Below, in pieces: positions 33,573 through 42,453 of a stretch of 50,604 nucleotides of DNA. How positions within the stretch are numbered: the stretch's first letter is position 1; every line of letters starts with the position of its first letter. This stretch comes from Abyssibacter sp. (lineage in GTDB: Bacteria; Pseudomonadota; Gammaproteobacteria; Nevskiales; OUC007). The stretch lies in the NCBI GenBank assembly GCA_023146115.1, contig JAGLCS010000086.1:1-50604 (forward strand), written 5' to 3'. The notes beneath the pieces were generated by a model that was not told where the DNA came from, ran no database searches, and saw only the letters and a program-made list of their open reading frames with translations. Both the position numbers and the translations under genes were made by a program.

Positions 33573-33998
33573 ATGTCGACCGTTGATGATTACCCCCACC
33601 AACTGAACATACCTACGCGCTGGAAAGACAACGACGTCTACGGCCATGTCAACAACGTCGAGTACTACAGCTATTTCGACACCGTCATCAACGACTACCT
33701 GATTCGCCACGGTGGTCTGGATATTCACGACGGGCCGGTCATCGGTCTGGCGATCGAGACCGGCTGCAAGTTTCATCGCTCGCTGGCCTTCCCTGAAATG
33801 GTGGCCGCCTGCCTGCGGGTGGACCGGCTGGGCAACAGCAGCGTGCGCTACGGGATCGGACTGTTCGGTGAGACCAGCGCCGAGCCTGCGGCCGAAGGGC
33901 ATTTCGTCCACGTGTTCGTGGACCGGGTCAGTCGCCGGCCTGTTCCGATTCCCGATGTCCTGCGCCAGGCCTTACAACAACTGGAGACGACGACATGA
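33573..33998 (+). CDS. Hotdog-fold acyl-CoA thioesterase (YbgC/4-hydroxybenzoyl-CoA thioesterase-like)
   Basis: A 141-residue cytoplasmic thioesterase. The signature [23 protein letters not shown] near residues 15-37 contains the catalytic aspartate and the GHVNN helix start of the 4HBT group. The central strands ([34 protein letters not shown]) fit the fold. Its length is normal. It hydrolyses an acyl-CoA of unknown chain. Its stop overlaps the start of the alcohol dehydrogenase by ATGA, so the two probably act in one catabolic step series. Confidence 0.88.
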   Translation: MSTVDDYPHQLNIPTRWKDNDVYGHVNNVEYYSYFDTVINDYLIRHGGLDIHDGPVIGLAIETGCKFHRSLAFPEMVAACLRVDRLGNSSVRYGIGLFGETSAEPAAEGHFVHVFVDRVSRRPVPIPDVLRQALQQLETTT

Positions 33999-35125
33999 GA
34001 ACGACACGCGCCGCGATTCTGCGTGAAATGGGAGCCCCTGCACCGTACGCAACCAGCAAGCCGCTGGAGATCCGCGAGGTCGCGCTGGCTCCGCCGGGTG
34101 CCGGCGAGGTCACCGTGCGGATCAAGGCGGCCGGCCTTTGTCATTCCGATTTGTCGGTGATCAACGGATCACGTCCCCGCGTGATGCCGATGGTGCTGGG
34201 CCACGAGGCGGCGGGTGAGGTCGTCGAAGTCGGCGCCGACGCCGGCCTACTGCAGGTGGGCGATCACGTTGTCTTTTCGTTCGTGCCGGTCTGTGGTGAA
34301 TGTCCGGCGTGCGCCGAGGGCCGGCCGGCCATGTGCGCGCCCGGCGCGGTCGCCAACACCGGCGGCTCGCTGCTCAGCGGCGCCAAGCCGTTTCATGATC
34401 AGGCGGGTGAGCTGAATCATCATCTTGGTGTTTCGGCGTTTGCGGACTACACGACGGTATCGGCCAAATCCTGCGTGGTCATCGACCCCGAACTGGATTT
34501 CAAGATCGCCGCGCTGTTTGGCTGCGCGGTGATGACCGGTGTGGGCGCGGTCGTGAACACGGCCAAGGTGGCGCCGGGCACGAGCTGTGCGGTTTATGGC
34601 CTAGGTGGCGTGGGCCTGGCGGCATTGATCGGCGCGCGGGCGTCGGGCGCCAACCCCCTGGTGGCTATCGATCTGTCCGACGACAAGCTGGCGCTGGCTC
34701 GGGAGTTGGGCGCCACGCACACCGTCAACGCGGCTGATGCAGATGCACTGGAACAAGTCAGGGCGATCACCAACGGTGGCGCCCGGACCGTGGTGGAATC
34801 CGTCGGCAGCGCGAAGGTGTTGGAGACGGCCTACGCCGCGACCGGCCGCGCCGGTACCACGGTCACGGTCGGACTGCCGCATCCGAACGCGCGCCTGGAT
34901 ATCCAGGCCGTGAGCCTGACCGTCGATGAGCGTGTGCTGCGCGGTAGCTACATGGGTTCCGCGATACCCGCCCGCGATATTCCGCGCTTTATCGCGATGT
35001 ATCAGGCCGGGTTGCTGCCGGTGGATCGCTTGCTGTCGCACACGCTGAAGCTCGAAGACATCAACGAGGCCTTTGACGTGCTGGATCGCGGCGAAGCCGT
35101 TCGCCAGGTCGTGGTGTTCGACTGA
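33995..35125 (+). CDS. Zinc-dependent alcohol dehydrogenase (MDR superfamily)
   Basis: A 376-residue NAD(P)-dependent dehydrogenase. Catalytic zinc ligands are visible in LCHSDLS and [12 protein letters not shown]; the structural zinc cysteines are in [15 protein letters not shown]. The Rossmann motif is [13 protein letters not shown], with [20 protein letters not shown] ending in an aspartate (D in AID) that favours NAD over NADP. The overall pattern resembles class III-like/AdhC-type enzymes acting on primary alcohols. It is translationally coupled to the preceding thioesterase. Confidence 0.9.
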   Translation: MRTTRAAILREMGAPAPYATSKPLEIREVALAPPGAGEVTVRIKAAGLCHSDLSVINGSRPRVMPMVLGHEAAGEVVEVGADAGLLQVGDHVVFSFVPVCGECPACAEGRPAMCAPGAVANTGGSLLSGAKPFHDQAGELNHHLGVSAFADYTTVSAKSCVVIDPELDFKIAALFGCAVMTGVGAVVNTAKVAPGTSCAVYGLGGVGLAALIGARASGANPLVAIDLSDDKLALARELGATHTVNAADADALEQVRAITNGGARTVVESVGSAKVLETAYAATGRAGTTVTVGLPHPNARLDIQAVSLTVDERVLRGSYMGSAIPARDIPRFIAMYQAGLLPVDRLLSHTLKLEDINEAFDVLDRGEAVRQVVVFD

Positions 35126-35214
35126 GCTCGCGGCACCACCACGGCGCATGGTTTCATGTCGCCTGACAACAATAAGGGGCGGCGTTTGAGTCGCACCCCA
35201 CAAGGCTGGACGAG

Positions 35215-36552
35215 ATGGATGCAGATATAGGGCCGCGCGGGCGGTTGCGCTTGCTGTCGCGCCGCGAGGTGGCGGCGTTGTCCTCGACGGAGGCGGGTGG
35301 CCTGCACGAGCAGTTCCGTGCCTGCGCGCTGGCGGTGCTGAATATCGGCAGTGAGCTGGATGACGCCGCTGCAGTGATGAGTCGCTATGCCTCCTTCGAT
35401 GTCCGCATCCGCGAGGAGCCGCGGGGCATCCGACTGCAGTTGATCAACGCGCCGGATCAGGCTTTTGTCGACGGCGAGATCATCGAAGGGATCCGCGAGC
35501 ACCTGTTCAGCGTGCTGCGCGATCTGGTCGCCGCCTCCGGCATTCCGCAACTTGACTCACCGGCATCCATCACCGATGGCGTGTTCGAGTTGCTGCGTAA
35601 TGCCGGAGTGATTCATGCCGGGGAGCGCGCACCGCTTGCCGTGTGCTGGGGTGGACACGCGATTGCGCGTGAAGAGTACGACTACACCAAGGAAGTCGGC
35701 CACGCGCTGGGCTTGCGGGGAATAGACGTTTGCACCGGCTGCGGCCCCGGTGCCATGAAGGGGCCGATGAAGGGTGCGGCTGTCGGACACGCCAAGCAGC
35801 GGTTGCGCGAGGGGCGTTTTCTGGGTGTGACCGAGCCGGGCATCATCGCCGCCGAGCCGCCCAATCCCATCGTCAACGAACTGGTCGTGCTGCCGGATAT
35901 CGAAAAGCGGCTGGAGGCATTTGTGCGGCTGGGCCATGCGATGATCGTGTTTCCCGGTGGCGTCGGGACGGCGGAGGAAATCCTGCACCTGCTGGGCATT
36001 CTGCTCGACCCACAGAATGACGCCATGCCGTTTCCGGTGATCTTTACCGGCCCGCCGAGCGCGCGTGCTTACTTCCAGCAGATGCATGAATTCATCGGCT
36101 CGACGCTGGGCCAGCCCGCCCAACGGCTTTATCGCATCATTATTGATGATCCCGTCGCTGTCGCTCGCGGCGTTGCCGAGGGCGCGACCCAGGTCTTCGA
36201 TTGGCGTGAGAAAACCCGTGATGCTTTTGGCTTTAACTGGAAGTTGCGCATTGACGGCCAGTTCCAGACGCCGTTCCACCCCACGCACGAGGCCATGGCG
36301 GCGCTTAGCCTGCATCGGGATCAGCCCAGCAGCGATCTGGCGGCCAACCTGCGTCGGGCGTTCTCCGGCATTGTTGCAGGCAACGTCAAACCGGCTGGTA
36401 TTCAGGCCGTGGCCGAGCATGGTCCCTTCGAACTGGCAGGCGAACCTGCCATCGCCGGAGAACTGGATGCCTTGCTGCGCAGCTTTGTCGAACAACGACG
36501 GATGCGACTGCCCGGTTCGGAGTACGTGCCCTGCTATCGCATCGTGCGATGA
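35215..36552 (+). CDS. ppnN: Pyrimidine/purine-5'-nucleotide nucleosidase (LOG family)
   Basis: PpnN cleaves nucleoside monophosphates to base and ribose 5-phosphate and is controlled by (p)ppGpp in E. coli. The 445-residue length is close to the E. coli protein. An N-terminal domain (LLSRREVAALS...) precedes the LOG/lysine-decarboxylase-like core with CTGCGPGAMKGPMKGA and FPGGVGTAEEILHLLGI, which form the nucleotide-binding and catalytic site. A C-terminal domain (FNWKLRIDGQFQTPFHPTHEAMAALSL) is typical of this long form. The start is the ATG at 35215. Confidence 0.93.
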   Translation: MDADIGPRGRLRLLSRREVAALSSTEAGGLHEQFRACALAVLNIGSELDDAAAVMSRYASFDVRIREEPRGIRLQLINAPDQAFVDGEIIEGIREHLFSVLRDLVAASGIPQLDSPASITDGVFELLRNAGVIHAGERAPLAVCWGGHAIAREEYDYTKEVGHALGLRGIDVCTGCGPGAMKGPMKGAAVGHAKQRLREGRFLGVTEPGIIAAEPPNPIVNELVVLPDIEKRLEAFVRLGHAMIVFPGGVGTAEEILHLLGILLDPQNDAMPFPVIFTGPPSARAYFQQMHEFIGSTLGQPAQRLYRIIIDDPVAVARGVAEGATQVFDWREKTRDAFGFNWKLRIDGQFQTPFHPTHEAMAALSLHRDQPSSDLAANLRRAFSGIVAGNVKPAGIQAVAEHGPFELAGEPAIAGELDALLRSFVEQRRMRLPGSEYVPCYRIVR

Positions 36553-36570
36553 GTCGGCTGCGCTAAGGGC

Positions 36571-38049
36571 ATGACTGCTCAGCCCAGGGCCGCCAGGCCT
36601 GCAGAGTCTCGTGTCGTGGGATCGATCCGCTTTTTCTACGGCATCGGCTCGGTCGCGGAAGGGGTGAAGGACACGGCCTTCAGCATCTTCCTGTTGTTCT
36701 ACTACAACCAGGTATTAGGGCTCTCCGGCACCCTCGCGGGGCTGGCCATCCTGATCGCGTTGTTATTCGATGCCGTGTCTGACCCGCTGGTGGGTGCCTG
36801 GTCTGACACCGTTCGGACTCGCTGGGGCCGTCGCCATCCCTTCATGCTGGCCAGCGCCCTGCCGTTCGGGTTGGCGTTGTGGGCGCTGTTCTCGCCACCG
36901 ATCGATCTGGATCAGCCCGTGTTGTTCGCCTGGCTTGTCGGTTTTTCGGTGCTGGTGCGCCTGTGCCTGACCGCTTATTCGGTGCCGAGTAACGCGATGC
37001 TGCCCGAGATCAGCTCGCATTACGACGAGCGCACCGAACTGGTCGCCTATCGATTCTTTTTCGGGTGGCTTGCCGGCCTTGGTATCGCGACGTACGGATA
37101 CTTCGTGCTGTTCGCGGCACAACCCGGTGGCGCCGATGGCCGCCTAGTCGCCGAGGCCTATCGCAGTTACGGGCTGCTGAGTGCGGTGCTGGCGACACTG
37201 GCCATCGTGTTATGCGCCTGGGGTACACGGCGCCTGATTCCGCAGTTGCGGGAACGCATGATTCACCGGCCGCTGCATCCGCGGCAGCTGCGCCATGATC
37301 TGCGCACGGTGTTTGGCAGCCGGCCGTTCCGCGTGTTGTTTGCCGGTGCACTGTTTTCCGCTGCTGGCTGGGGCTACATCAACGCCACCAGCTTTTACGT
37401 GAACACCTATTTCTGGGGCCTGAGCGCGGAGCAGATCGGGGTGCTGAGTCTAAGTCTCTACCTCGGGTTGTTCGCAGCGTTCGGATTGGCGCCAGTGATC
37501 AGCCGCGAATCCGACAAAAAGCAGGCGGCCGTGTGGTTGTCGCTGTTCGCGCTCCTGTTCGGGCCAGCGCCGATCTTCGCGGCGTTGGCGGGCTGGATGC
37601 CGGACCCGGGGTCAAAGGACTTGGCGATCCTGCTATTCCTGCACACAGGCTTGCTCTTTGTCGCGTTGATTTCGGTCAGCATCCTCACGGCGTCGATGAT
37701 CGCGGACGTGACCGACGCCACCGAGGCTGAAACAGGCGAGCGTCACGAAGGCTTGTTCGCGGCGGTGATCGCCTTCGTGATCAAGGCCACTTCGGGTCTG
37801 GGCACCTTGCTCGCGGGGATCGTGCTCGATGTCGTCGGCTTTCCGCGCAACGTGGCGGCGAACGCCCCCGCGGAGGCGATATCGTTGGTTCAGGTCGACC
37901 CGGCGCAAGGCCAAGCGTTAGGCGCGGCGGTCGGCGTGTTGATCCTGGTGCTGTTCGTGGCGTCGGTGGCCTGCCTGATGTGCTATCCGCTGAGGCGTGC
38001 CGATCACGAGGCGATGCGCCAGAAGTTGGCTGGGGTCGGAGACCGGTGA
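36571..38049 (+). CDS. GPH-family (MelB-like) cation:sugar symporter
   Basis: A 492-residue inner-membrane transporter with twelve hydrophobic segments. The N-terminal FYGIGSVAEGVKDTAFSIFLLFYYNQVLGL and the DAVSDPLVGAWSDTVRTRWGRRHPFML block (about residues 65-92) match the glycoside-pentoside-hexuronide:cation symporters (MFS_2). In MelB the aspartates of this block bind the coupling cation. The substrate cannot be inferred; no sugar-utilisation genes are nearby. It starts 18 bases after ppnN and may share its transcript. Confidence 0.88.
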   Translation: MTAQPRAARPAESRVVGSIRFFYGIGSVAEGVKDTAFSIFLLFYYNQVLGLSGTLAGLAILIALLFDAVSDPLVGAWSDTVRTRWGRRHPFMLASALPFGLALWALFSPPIDLDQPVLFAWLVGFSVLVRLCLTAYSVPSNAMLPEISSHYDERTELVAYRFFFGWLAGLGIATYGYFVLFAAQPGGADGRLVAEAYRSYGLLSAVLATLAIVLCAWGTRRLIPQLRERMIHRPLHPRQLRHDLRTVFGSRPFRVLFAGALFSAAGWGYINATSFYVNTYFWGLSAEQIGVLSLSLYLGLFAAFGLAPVISRESDKKQAAVWLSLFALLFGPAPIFAALAGWMPDPGSKDLAILLFLHTGLLFVALISVSILTASMIADVTDATEAETGERHEGLFAAVIAFVIKATSGLGTLLAGIVLDVVGFPRNVAANAPAEAISLVQVDPAQGQALGAAVGVLILVLFVASVACLMCYPLRRADHEAMRQKLAGVGDR

Positions 38050-38219
38050 TGACGCTCAATCTGTGGGCCGCAAATACCGCGGAATCTGGGCGACTGGTGT
38101 ATGCTGCGCGGTGTCAAGGAATAGACACGCGACACGGCGCTGCAGGGTCATCAAATGGGGACTGATCATCAGAATCAGAGCGAACACCCGGCCGTGAAAG
38201 TACAGATGAGCCCAATTCC

Positions 38220-39257
38220 ATGACCAACATGATTGAATCCGTGCACGAGCACATTCGGCGCGAGGTGAATGATGTTCACGGCATCAACATTGATGAAGTG
38301 GACCACAGCCTCAAGCGTGTGCTCGGTCTTGTGGCAGGAGGCACTGCCTGCAAATGGGCATGGCTATCCATGGTGGTTGGCGATTTCCTGGTTCCGGTTG
38401 CCGCACATGGCTGTGAACCGGATGTGTTGCAGCGCTACGATTCGCTGGAATGGTCGGTGATCAAGTCGGGAAAGCCGGCGCGGGTTCGCGATGTGCACGA
38501 GCCAAGGGACGAGCAGAACGACGCCTTGTCCATGGATCACACATCACTCTGTTCCCTTGCCGTGTACCCGGTCTTTTCCGGCTATCAGGAAAACACCATC
38601 GGTCTGCTCACGGTTGCGCATGATCGAATTCGCACATTTCCCAGCGTTCAGCAGCGGGTGATCCATGACGGCGTCCGTGTCATCGAAGACATGCTGGCGC
38701 TGCGTAGCGATTCGATTCGTGATCCGCTGACCGGCTGCTTCAATCGTCGTCATTTTGATCGTCAGATCCAGACGGAATGGCGGCGCGCCAATCGCAATCA
38801 TCTGCCGCTGAGCTACGCCATCATTGATGTCGACCAGTTCAAGCCCTTCAACGACACCGCGGGCCATGCCGAAGGTGACCAGGTTCTCCGCCGCATTGGA
38901 GCGGGGTTGACGGCAAGAACCCGGCGCGCGGGCGATCTGGTCTGCCGTTACGGGGGCGAGGAGTTCGGGGTCATTCTTCCGAATACCCCCGGCGACGCCG
39001 CGCTGATCCTGATGAACGAATTCCGGCGCGCGGTGCAGGATATGGAGATTCCGCATCCGGCGTTCGGCGGCAGCCCGGTGACCATTTCGGTGGGCGTGTC
39101 CACGGCATCGAGCTTCGAGGACGTGGTGCGCAACGACGCCGAGTTCTACATGGAGCAAGCAGACCAAGCCTTGTACCGAGCCAAACAAGCCGGTCGAAAT
39201 CGCGTGGTCGCGGCCTGGGAGGAGCCGGGCCGGCCGCAGAACCAAGCGGCTTCGTAG
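38220..39257 (+). CDS. GAF-GGDEF diguanylate cyclase
   Basis: A 345-residue cytoplasmic enzyme that would make cyclic di-GMP from two GTP. Residues about 25-160 resemble a GAF sensor domain. The GGDEF domain starts at RDPLTGCFNRR (about 167-177), has the metal site DVDQFKPFND, and the active-site GGEEF at 245-249. The inhibitory I-site RAGD (236-239) sits exactly five residues upstream, so feedback inhibition is likely. No membrane segments are seen. The 170 bases before the gene show no promoter I can call. A degenerate relative follows at 39321. Confidence 0.93.
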   Translation: MTNMIESVHEHIRREVNDVHGINIDEVDHSLKRVLGLVAGGTACKWAWLSMVVGDFLVPVAAHGCEPDVLQRYDSLEWSVIKSGKPARVRDVHEPRDEQNDALSMDHTSLCSLAVYPVFSGYQENTIGLLTVAHDRIRTFPSVQQRVIHDGVRVIEDMLALRSDSIRDPLTGCFNRRHFDRQIQTEWRRANRNHLPLSYAIIDVDQFKPFNDTAGHAEGDQVLRRIGAGLTARTRRAGDLVCRYGGEEFGVILPNTPGDAALILMNEFRRAVQDMEIPHPAFGGSPVTISVGVSTASSFEDVVRNDAEFYMEQADQALYRAKQAGRNRVVAAWEEPGRPQNQAAS

Positions 39258-39320
39258 ACATCAAAAAGGCGTACGCGCATGCTCTGCGCTGCGTGGTGTT
39301 CCACGCTTACGAGGCAATCG

Positions 39321-39914
39321 ATGCAGAATCTCAGCCAGCTCAAGCAGTGGCGCCGGGCCGTTGACCCGGCCGTGGAACTAGCCGGATTCGACCCGCGCAC
39401 CGGCTTGGCGGGCCGTGACTTGTTGCTGGCTCGTCTGGAGCAGCAATGGGCGTTTTGCACCAAGCAGCAGCTGAATATCTGCCTGCTGCTGATCAATATC
39501 AGCCGGTTCTCGTTGGTGCGCAGACAGCGCGGTGAAGATATCGACAGTACGCTGCTTGCTGTCGGTCATGTGGTCTCTCGCGCCTTGCGACGTCGGGCGG
39601 ATTTCGCCGGCCACATCCGGGCGGGCGAGTTCAGCGCGATTCTGGCGGACGTGACGCCGGACGGCGCGCGTCATGTCGCCGGGACCATGATCGAAGCCGT
39701 CCGCCAGGCGAAGATCCCGCTGCCCGGTGCGCCGACGCAATGCGTGCGTGTCTGCGTGGGGGGCGCCTGCTTTGTGCCGACACCCCATCATTTTTCCAAG
39801 ACCCTGCTGACACAGGCCGACCAGGCGTTGGATGAAGCGCGAGGGCAGGGCGGCGACTGTGCCGTTGTCTATGACATGGGCGACCATCCGGACCTTGCGC
39901 GGGGTGGCTGGTAG
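39321..39914 (+). CDS. Degenerate GGDEF-domain protein retaining the c-di-GMP I-site
   Basis: A 197-residue protein started at ATG 39321, which has GAGG six bases upstream; an ATG 14 codons earlier is weaker. It follows the GGDEF pattern (FDPRTGLAGRDLLLARLE, ICLLLINISRFSLV, TLLAVGHVVSRALR), but the active-site motif is RAGEF (100-104) and the metal-binding aspartate in the INISRF stretch is missing. The RxxD I-site (RRAD, 91-94) is kept at the correct spacing. Known proteins of this type bind cyclic di-GMP without making it. No output domain is attached. It lies 63 bases after the diguanylate cyclase. Confidence 0.8.
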   Translation: MQNLSQLKQWRRAVDPAVELAGFDPRTGLAGRDLLLARLEQQWAFCTKQQLNICLLLINISRFSLVRRQRGEDIDSTLLAVGHVVSRALRRRADFAGHIRAGEFSAILADVTPDGARHVAGTMIEAVRQAKIPLPGAPTQCVRVCVGGACFVPTPHHFSKTLLTQADQALDEARGQGGDCAVVYDMGDHPDLARGGW

Positions 39915-39930
39915 CCCGGCTGGCGGCGAA

Positions 39931-40911
39931 TCAGCCCAGCGTTTCGCGCCCGTGGGGCGCATCAAAATCCAGGTCCGGCCCAATCGGCACAACGCCGGTC
40001 GGGTTCACCTGCGGATGGCTGCCATAGTAGTGGCGCGCCACATGCGTCAGGTTGACGGTCTCGCCAATGCCGGGCCACTGGAACAGATCGCGTGTGTACG
40101 GCCACAGATTCGCGTAGTCGATGACTCGGCGGCGATTGCACTTGAAGTGACCGTGGTAGGCCGTGTCGAAGCGCAGCAACGTGGGAAACAGGCGCCAGTC
40201 GGCCTCGGTCGGTTCCGCGCCGGTCAGAAAGCGTCGGCTCCCAAGCGTCTTGTCCAGCCGGTCCAGAGCATCGAATAGCGGCTCCACGGCTTCGTCGTAG
40301 GCGGCCTGCGTGGAGGCGAATCCGGCCTTGTAGACGCCGTTGTTCACGGCGTCGTAAATCCGCTCGTTCAGCGCATCGATCTCCGGCCTCAGCCGGTCGG
40401 GATAGTAATCGCCCGGCTTGGCTCCGGCTGCGTCAAAGGCGCTGTTGAACATCCGAATGATTTCGGATGACTCGTTGCTGACGATGGTCTTTCGCTGCGT
40501 ATCCCACAGAATCGGCACGGTGACACGGCCGGTCATGCCGGGCTCGGCGGCGAGGTAGACATCCCGTAGCAGCGCGTGGCCCATGAGTTTGTCGCCGGTG
40601 ACGCCTTCGCCAGGCTGAAAGGTCCAGCCGTGCTCCGCCATGTGCCAGTGCACGACGGACACATCGATCATGGACTGCAGTCCTTTCAGGGCTCGGAAGA
40701 TCAGTGTGCGATGCGCCCAGGGGCAGGCGTAGGACACATAGAGGTGGTAGCGCCCGGCTTCGGCCGGAAAACCGCCGTCGCCGCTGGGGCCCGGCGCGCC
40801 ATCCGGCGTGATCCAGTGGCGAAAGGCCTGTTCCTGCCGCTTGAATCGACCGCCATGCTCGTTGGTGTCGTACCACCGGTCATGCCATTCGCCGTCGATG
40901 AGTAAGCCCAT
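39931..40911 (-). CDS. yqjG: Glutathionyl-hydroquinone reductase (Xi-class GST)
   Basis: A 326-residue cytoplasmic enzyme, near the E. coli YqjG length. The catalytic cysteine lies in SYACPWAHRT (Cys63), the hallmark of Xi-class glutathione transferases that reduce glutathionyl-hydroquinones. Other family blocks are VPILWDTQRKTIVSNESSEIIRMFN (glutathione site) and LTGAEPTEADWRLFPTLLRFD in the helical domain. It is transcribed toward the degenerate GGDEF gene, ending 16 bases from it. Its role is probably detoxification of quinones. Confidence 0.92.
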   Translation of the reverse strand: MGLLIDGEWHDRWYDTNEHGGRFKRQEQAFRHWITPDGAPGPSGDGGFPAEAGRYHLYVSYACPWAHRTLIFRALKGLQSMIDVSVVHWHMAEHGWTFQPGEGVTGDKLMGHALLRDVYLAAEPGMTGRVTVPILWDTQRKTIVSNESSEIIRMFNSAFDAAGAKPGDYYPDRLRPEIDALNERIYDAVNNGVYKAGFASTQAAYDEAVEPLFDALDRLDKTLGSRRFLTGAEPTEADWRLFPTLLRFDTAYHGHFKCNRRRVIDYANLWPYTRDLFQWPGIGETVNLTHVARHYYGSHPQVNPTGVVPIGPDLDFDAPHGRETLG

Positions 40912-41036
40912 GGGCTGCGTCCTGCTGCATGTGGAGAGCAGACGCTAACGGAGATGCCGGGCCGACGCACGGGGCTGTACAGGGCGGGCATACTGAGCAC
41001 GAATCCGAACGCCTGCCTGAAGGGAGCCGCCGCCAC

Positions 41037-41540
41037 ATGTCCGAATGCCAGCTTCGCGACGCCACATCGCGGGATGCGCCCAGCATTGCGGCGATCTACA
41101 ACCCGTTTATCACCGATACCGTCGTCACCTTCGAGGAGCAAACGGTCTCCGCCGACCAAATGGAAGAACGCCTGACCCGGCTGCAGGAGCAGGGTCTGCC
41201 CTGGCGCGTAATCGAGCGTGACGGCCGTGTACTCGGCTACGCTTATGCCGGCCTCTGGCGGGCGCGGGCGGCCTATCGCTTCGTTGCCGAAAGTGCGATT
41301 TACCTGAGCGAAGCGGCGCGTGGGCAAGGGTTGGGCACAACGCTATACCAGGACTTGTTCGAACAGTTGCGCGCGCGCGGCATGCGCATGGTGATGGGCG
41401 TGATTGCCTTGCCGCATCCGGCCAGCGTGGCCTTTCACGAGCGGCTCGGTTTCGAGCGCCAGGGCGTTTTCCCGCAGGTGGGATACAAGTTCGACCGCTG
41501 GATCGATGTGGGCTACTGGCAGCTTGACCTGACGCGCTAG
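41037..41540 (+). CDS. GNAT acetyltransferase (phosphinothricin/methionine-sulfoximine type)
   Basis: A 167-residue N-acetyltransferase started at ATG 41037, which has AGGGAG ten bases upstream. The N-terminal RDATSRDAPSIAAIYNPFITDTVVTFEE is characteristic of the Pat/YncA (MnaT) subgroup. The acetyl-CoA loop is ARGQGLGTTLY, followed by GVIALPHPASVAFHERLGFERQG. Relatives acetylate phosphinothricin, methionine sulfoximine or amino acids; the natural substrate here is unknown. Confidence 0.9.
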   Translation: MSECQLRDATSRDAPSIAAIYNPFITDTVVTFEEQTVSADQMEERLTRLQEQGLPWRVIERDGRVLGYAYAGLWRARAAYRFVAESAIYLSEAARGQGLGTTLYQDLFEQLRARGMRMVMGVIALPHPASVAFHERLGFERQGVFPQVGYKFDRWIDVGYWQLDLTR

Positions 41541-41567
41541 CGCTGTCGCCGTTGTAGCGCGGCCGGT

Positions 41568-41594
41568 TCAAGAGTCTCCGGATGCCGCCGATAG
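41568..41594 (+). promoter_or_regulatory. Putative sigma-28 (FliA) promoter of pomAB
   Basis: TCAA, a 15-base spacer, then GCCGATAG closely follows the flagellar sigma-28 pattern TAAA-N15-GCCGATAA. It lies about 50 bases upstream of the pomA start. The same arrangement occurs before the HDOD gene at 46463. FliA control of stator genes is known in enterobacteria. Confidence 0.65.
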
Positions 41595-41643
41595 ACAGGA
41601 GCATCCCGGACAGCTCGGACACACGGCACCCAAGGCGGCACTC

Positions 41644-42435
41644 ATGGATCTCGCGACCCTCATCGGTCTGATCGTCGGACTCGTCCTCATCGTGGGGTCG
41701 ATGGCGATGGGCACGGGCATCGGCCCGTTCATCAATCCCCCTGGTCTCATCATTGTGGTCGGCGGCGCGTTCTGCGGCACATTGGTCCGCTTTCCTATCG
41801 GCGAGTGCTTCAGGGCCTTCGGTACCGCGACCAAGACGGCGTTCAAGTACAGCGCCGTTGACCCCTATGAACTGATCGAGACCGTCAAGGTGATGGCCGA
41901 CACCGCCCGCAAGAAAGGCATGCTGGCCCTGGAAGACGCCGAGGTGCCCGACCCGTTGTTGGGCAAGGGTATTCAGATGTGCGTTGACGGTCACGACGCC
42001 GACTTCATCAAGGATTTGCTGGGCAAGGAAATCACCACATCAATCAAGCGCGCGGAGATGGGTGAAAAGGTGTTTCGTGCCATGGGTGACGCCGCACCTG
42101 CTTTCGGCATGATCGGCACGCTGGTCGGTCTGGTGCAGATGATGGCGACGCTGGATGATCCCTCCGGCATCGGGCCGGCGATGGCCGTGGCGCTGCTGAC
42201 CACGCTATATGGCGCGATGCTGTCGAACATGTTCTTCCTGCCCATCGCCGACAAGCTCGCGATGCGGGCGGAGCAAGAGATGGACGCGCGCACGCTGATT
42301 GTGGAGAGCGTGGTCGGGATTCGTGAGGGCACGAGTCCGCGTCTGCTCGAGCAATGCCTGAAGGCCTGCCTGCCGGAAGGCAAGGGCAGCAAGGCCGCCA
42401 ATGACGACGGCGCCGGCCAGCCGGCTGCGGCCTGA
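41644..42435 (+). CDS. pomA: Flagellar motor stator protein PomA/MotA
   Basis: The 263-residue inner-membrane stator subunit conducts ions with PomB to turn the flagellum. Four membrane segments are visible (about 4-24, 28-50, 150-172 and 180-205). The PomA-like start DLATLIGLIVGLVLIVGSM and the conserved AAPAFGMIGTLVGLVQMMATLDDPSGIGPAMAVALLTTLYGA block are present. Its sequence is more like sodium-type PomA than E. coli MotA; the coupling ion is therefore probably Na+, but this is not certain. The PomB gene follows after 18 bases. Confidence 0.93.
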   Translation: MDLATLIGLIVGLVLIVGSMAMGTGIGPFINPPGLIIVVGGAFCGTLVRFPIGECFRAFGTATKTAFKYSAVDPYELIETVKVMADTARKKGMLALEDAEVPDPLLGKGIQMCVDGHDADFIKDLLGKEITTSIKRAEMGEKVFRAMGDAAPAFGMIGTLVGLVQMMATLDDPSGIGPAMAVALLTTLYGAMLSNMFFLPIADKLAMRAEQEMDARTLIVESVVGIREGTSPRLLEQCLKACLPEGKGSKAANDDGAGQPAAA

Positions 42436-42453
42436 GTCGCGGCGCTGCCCCTC

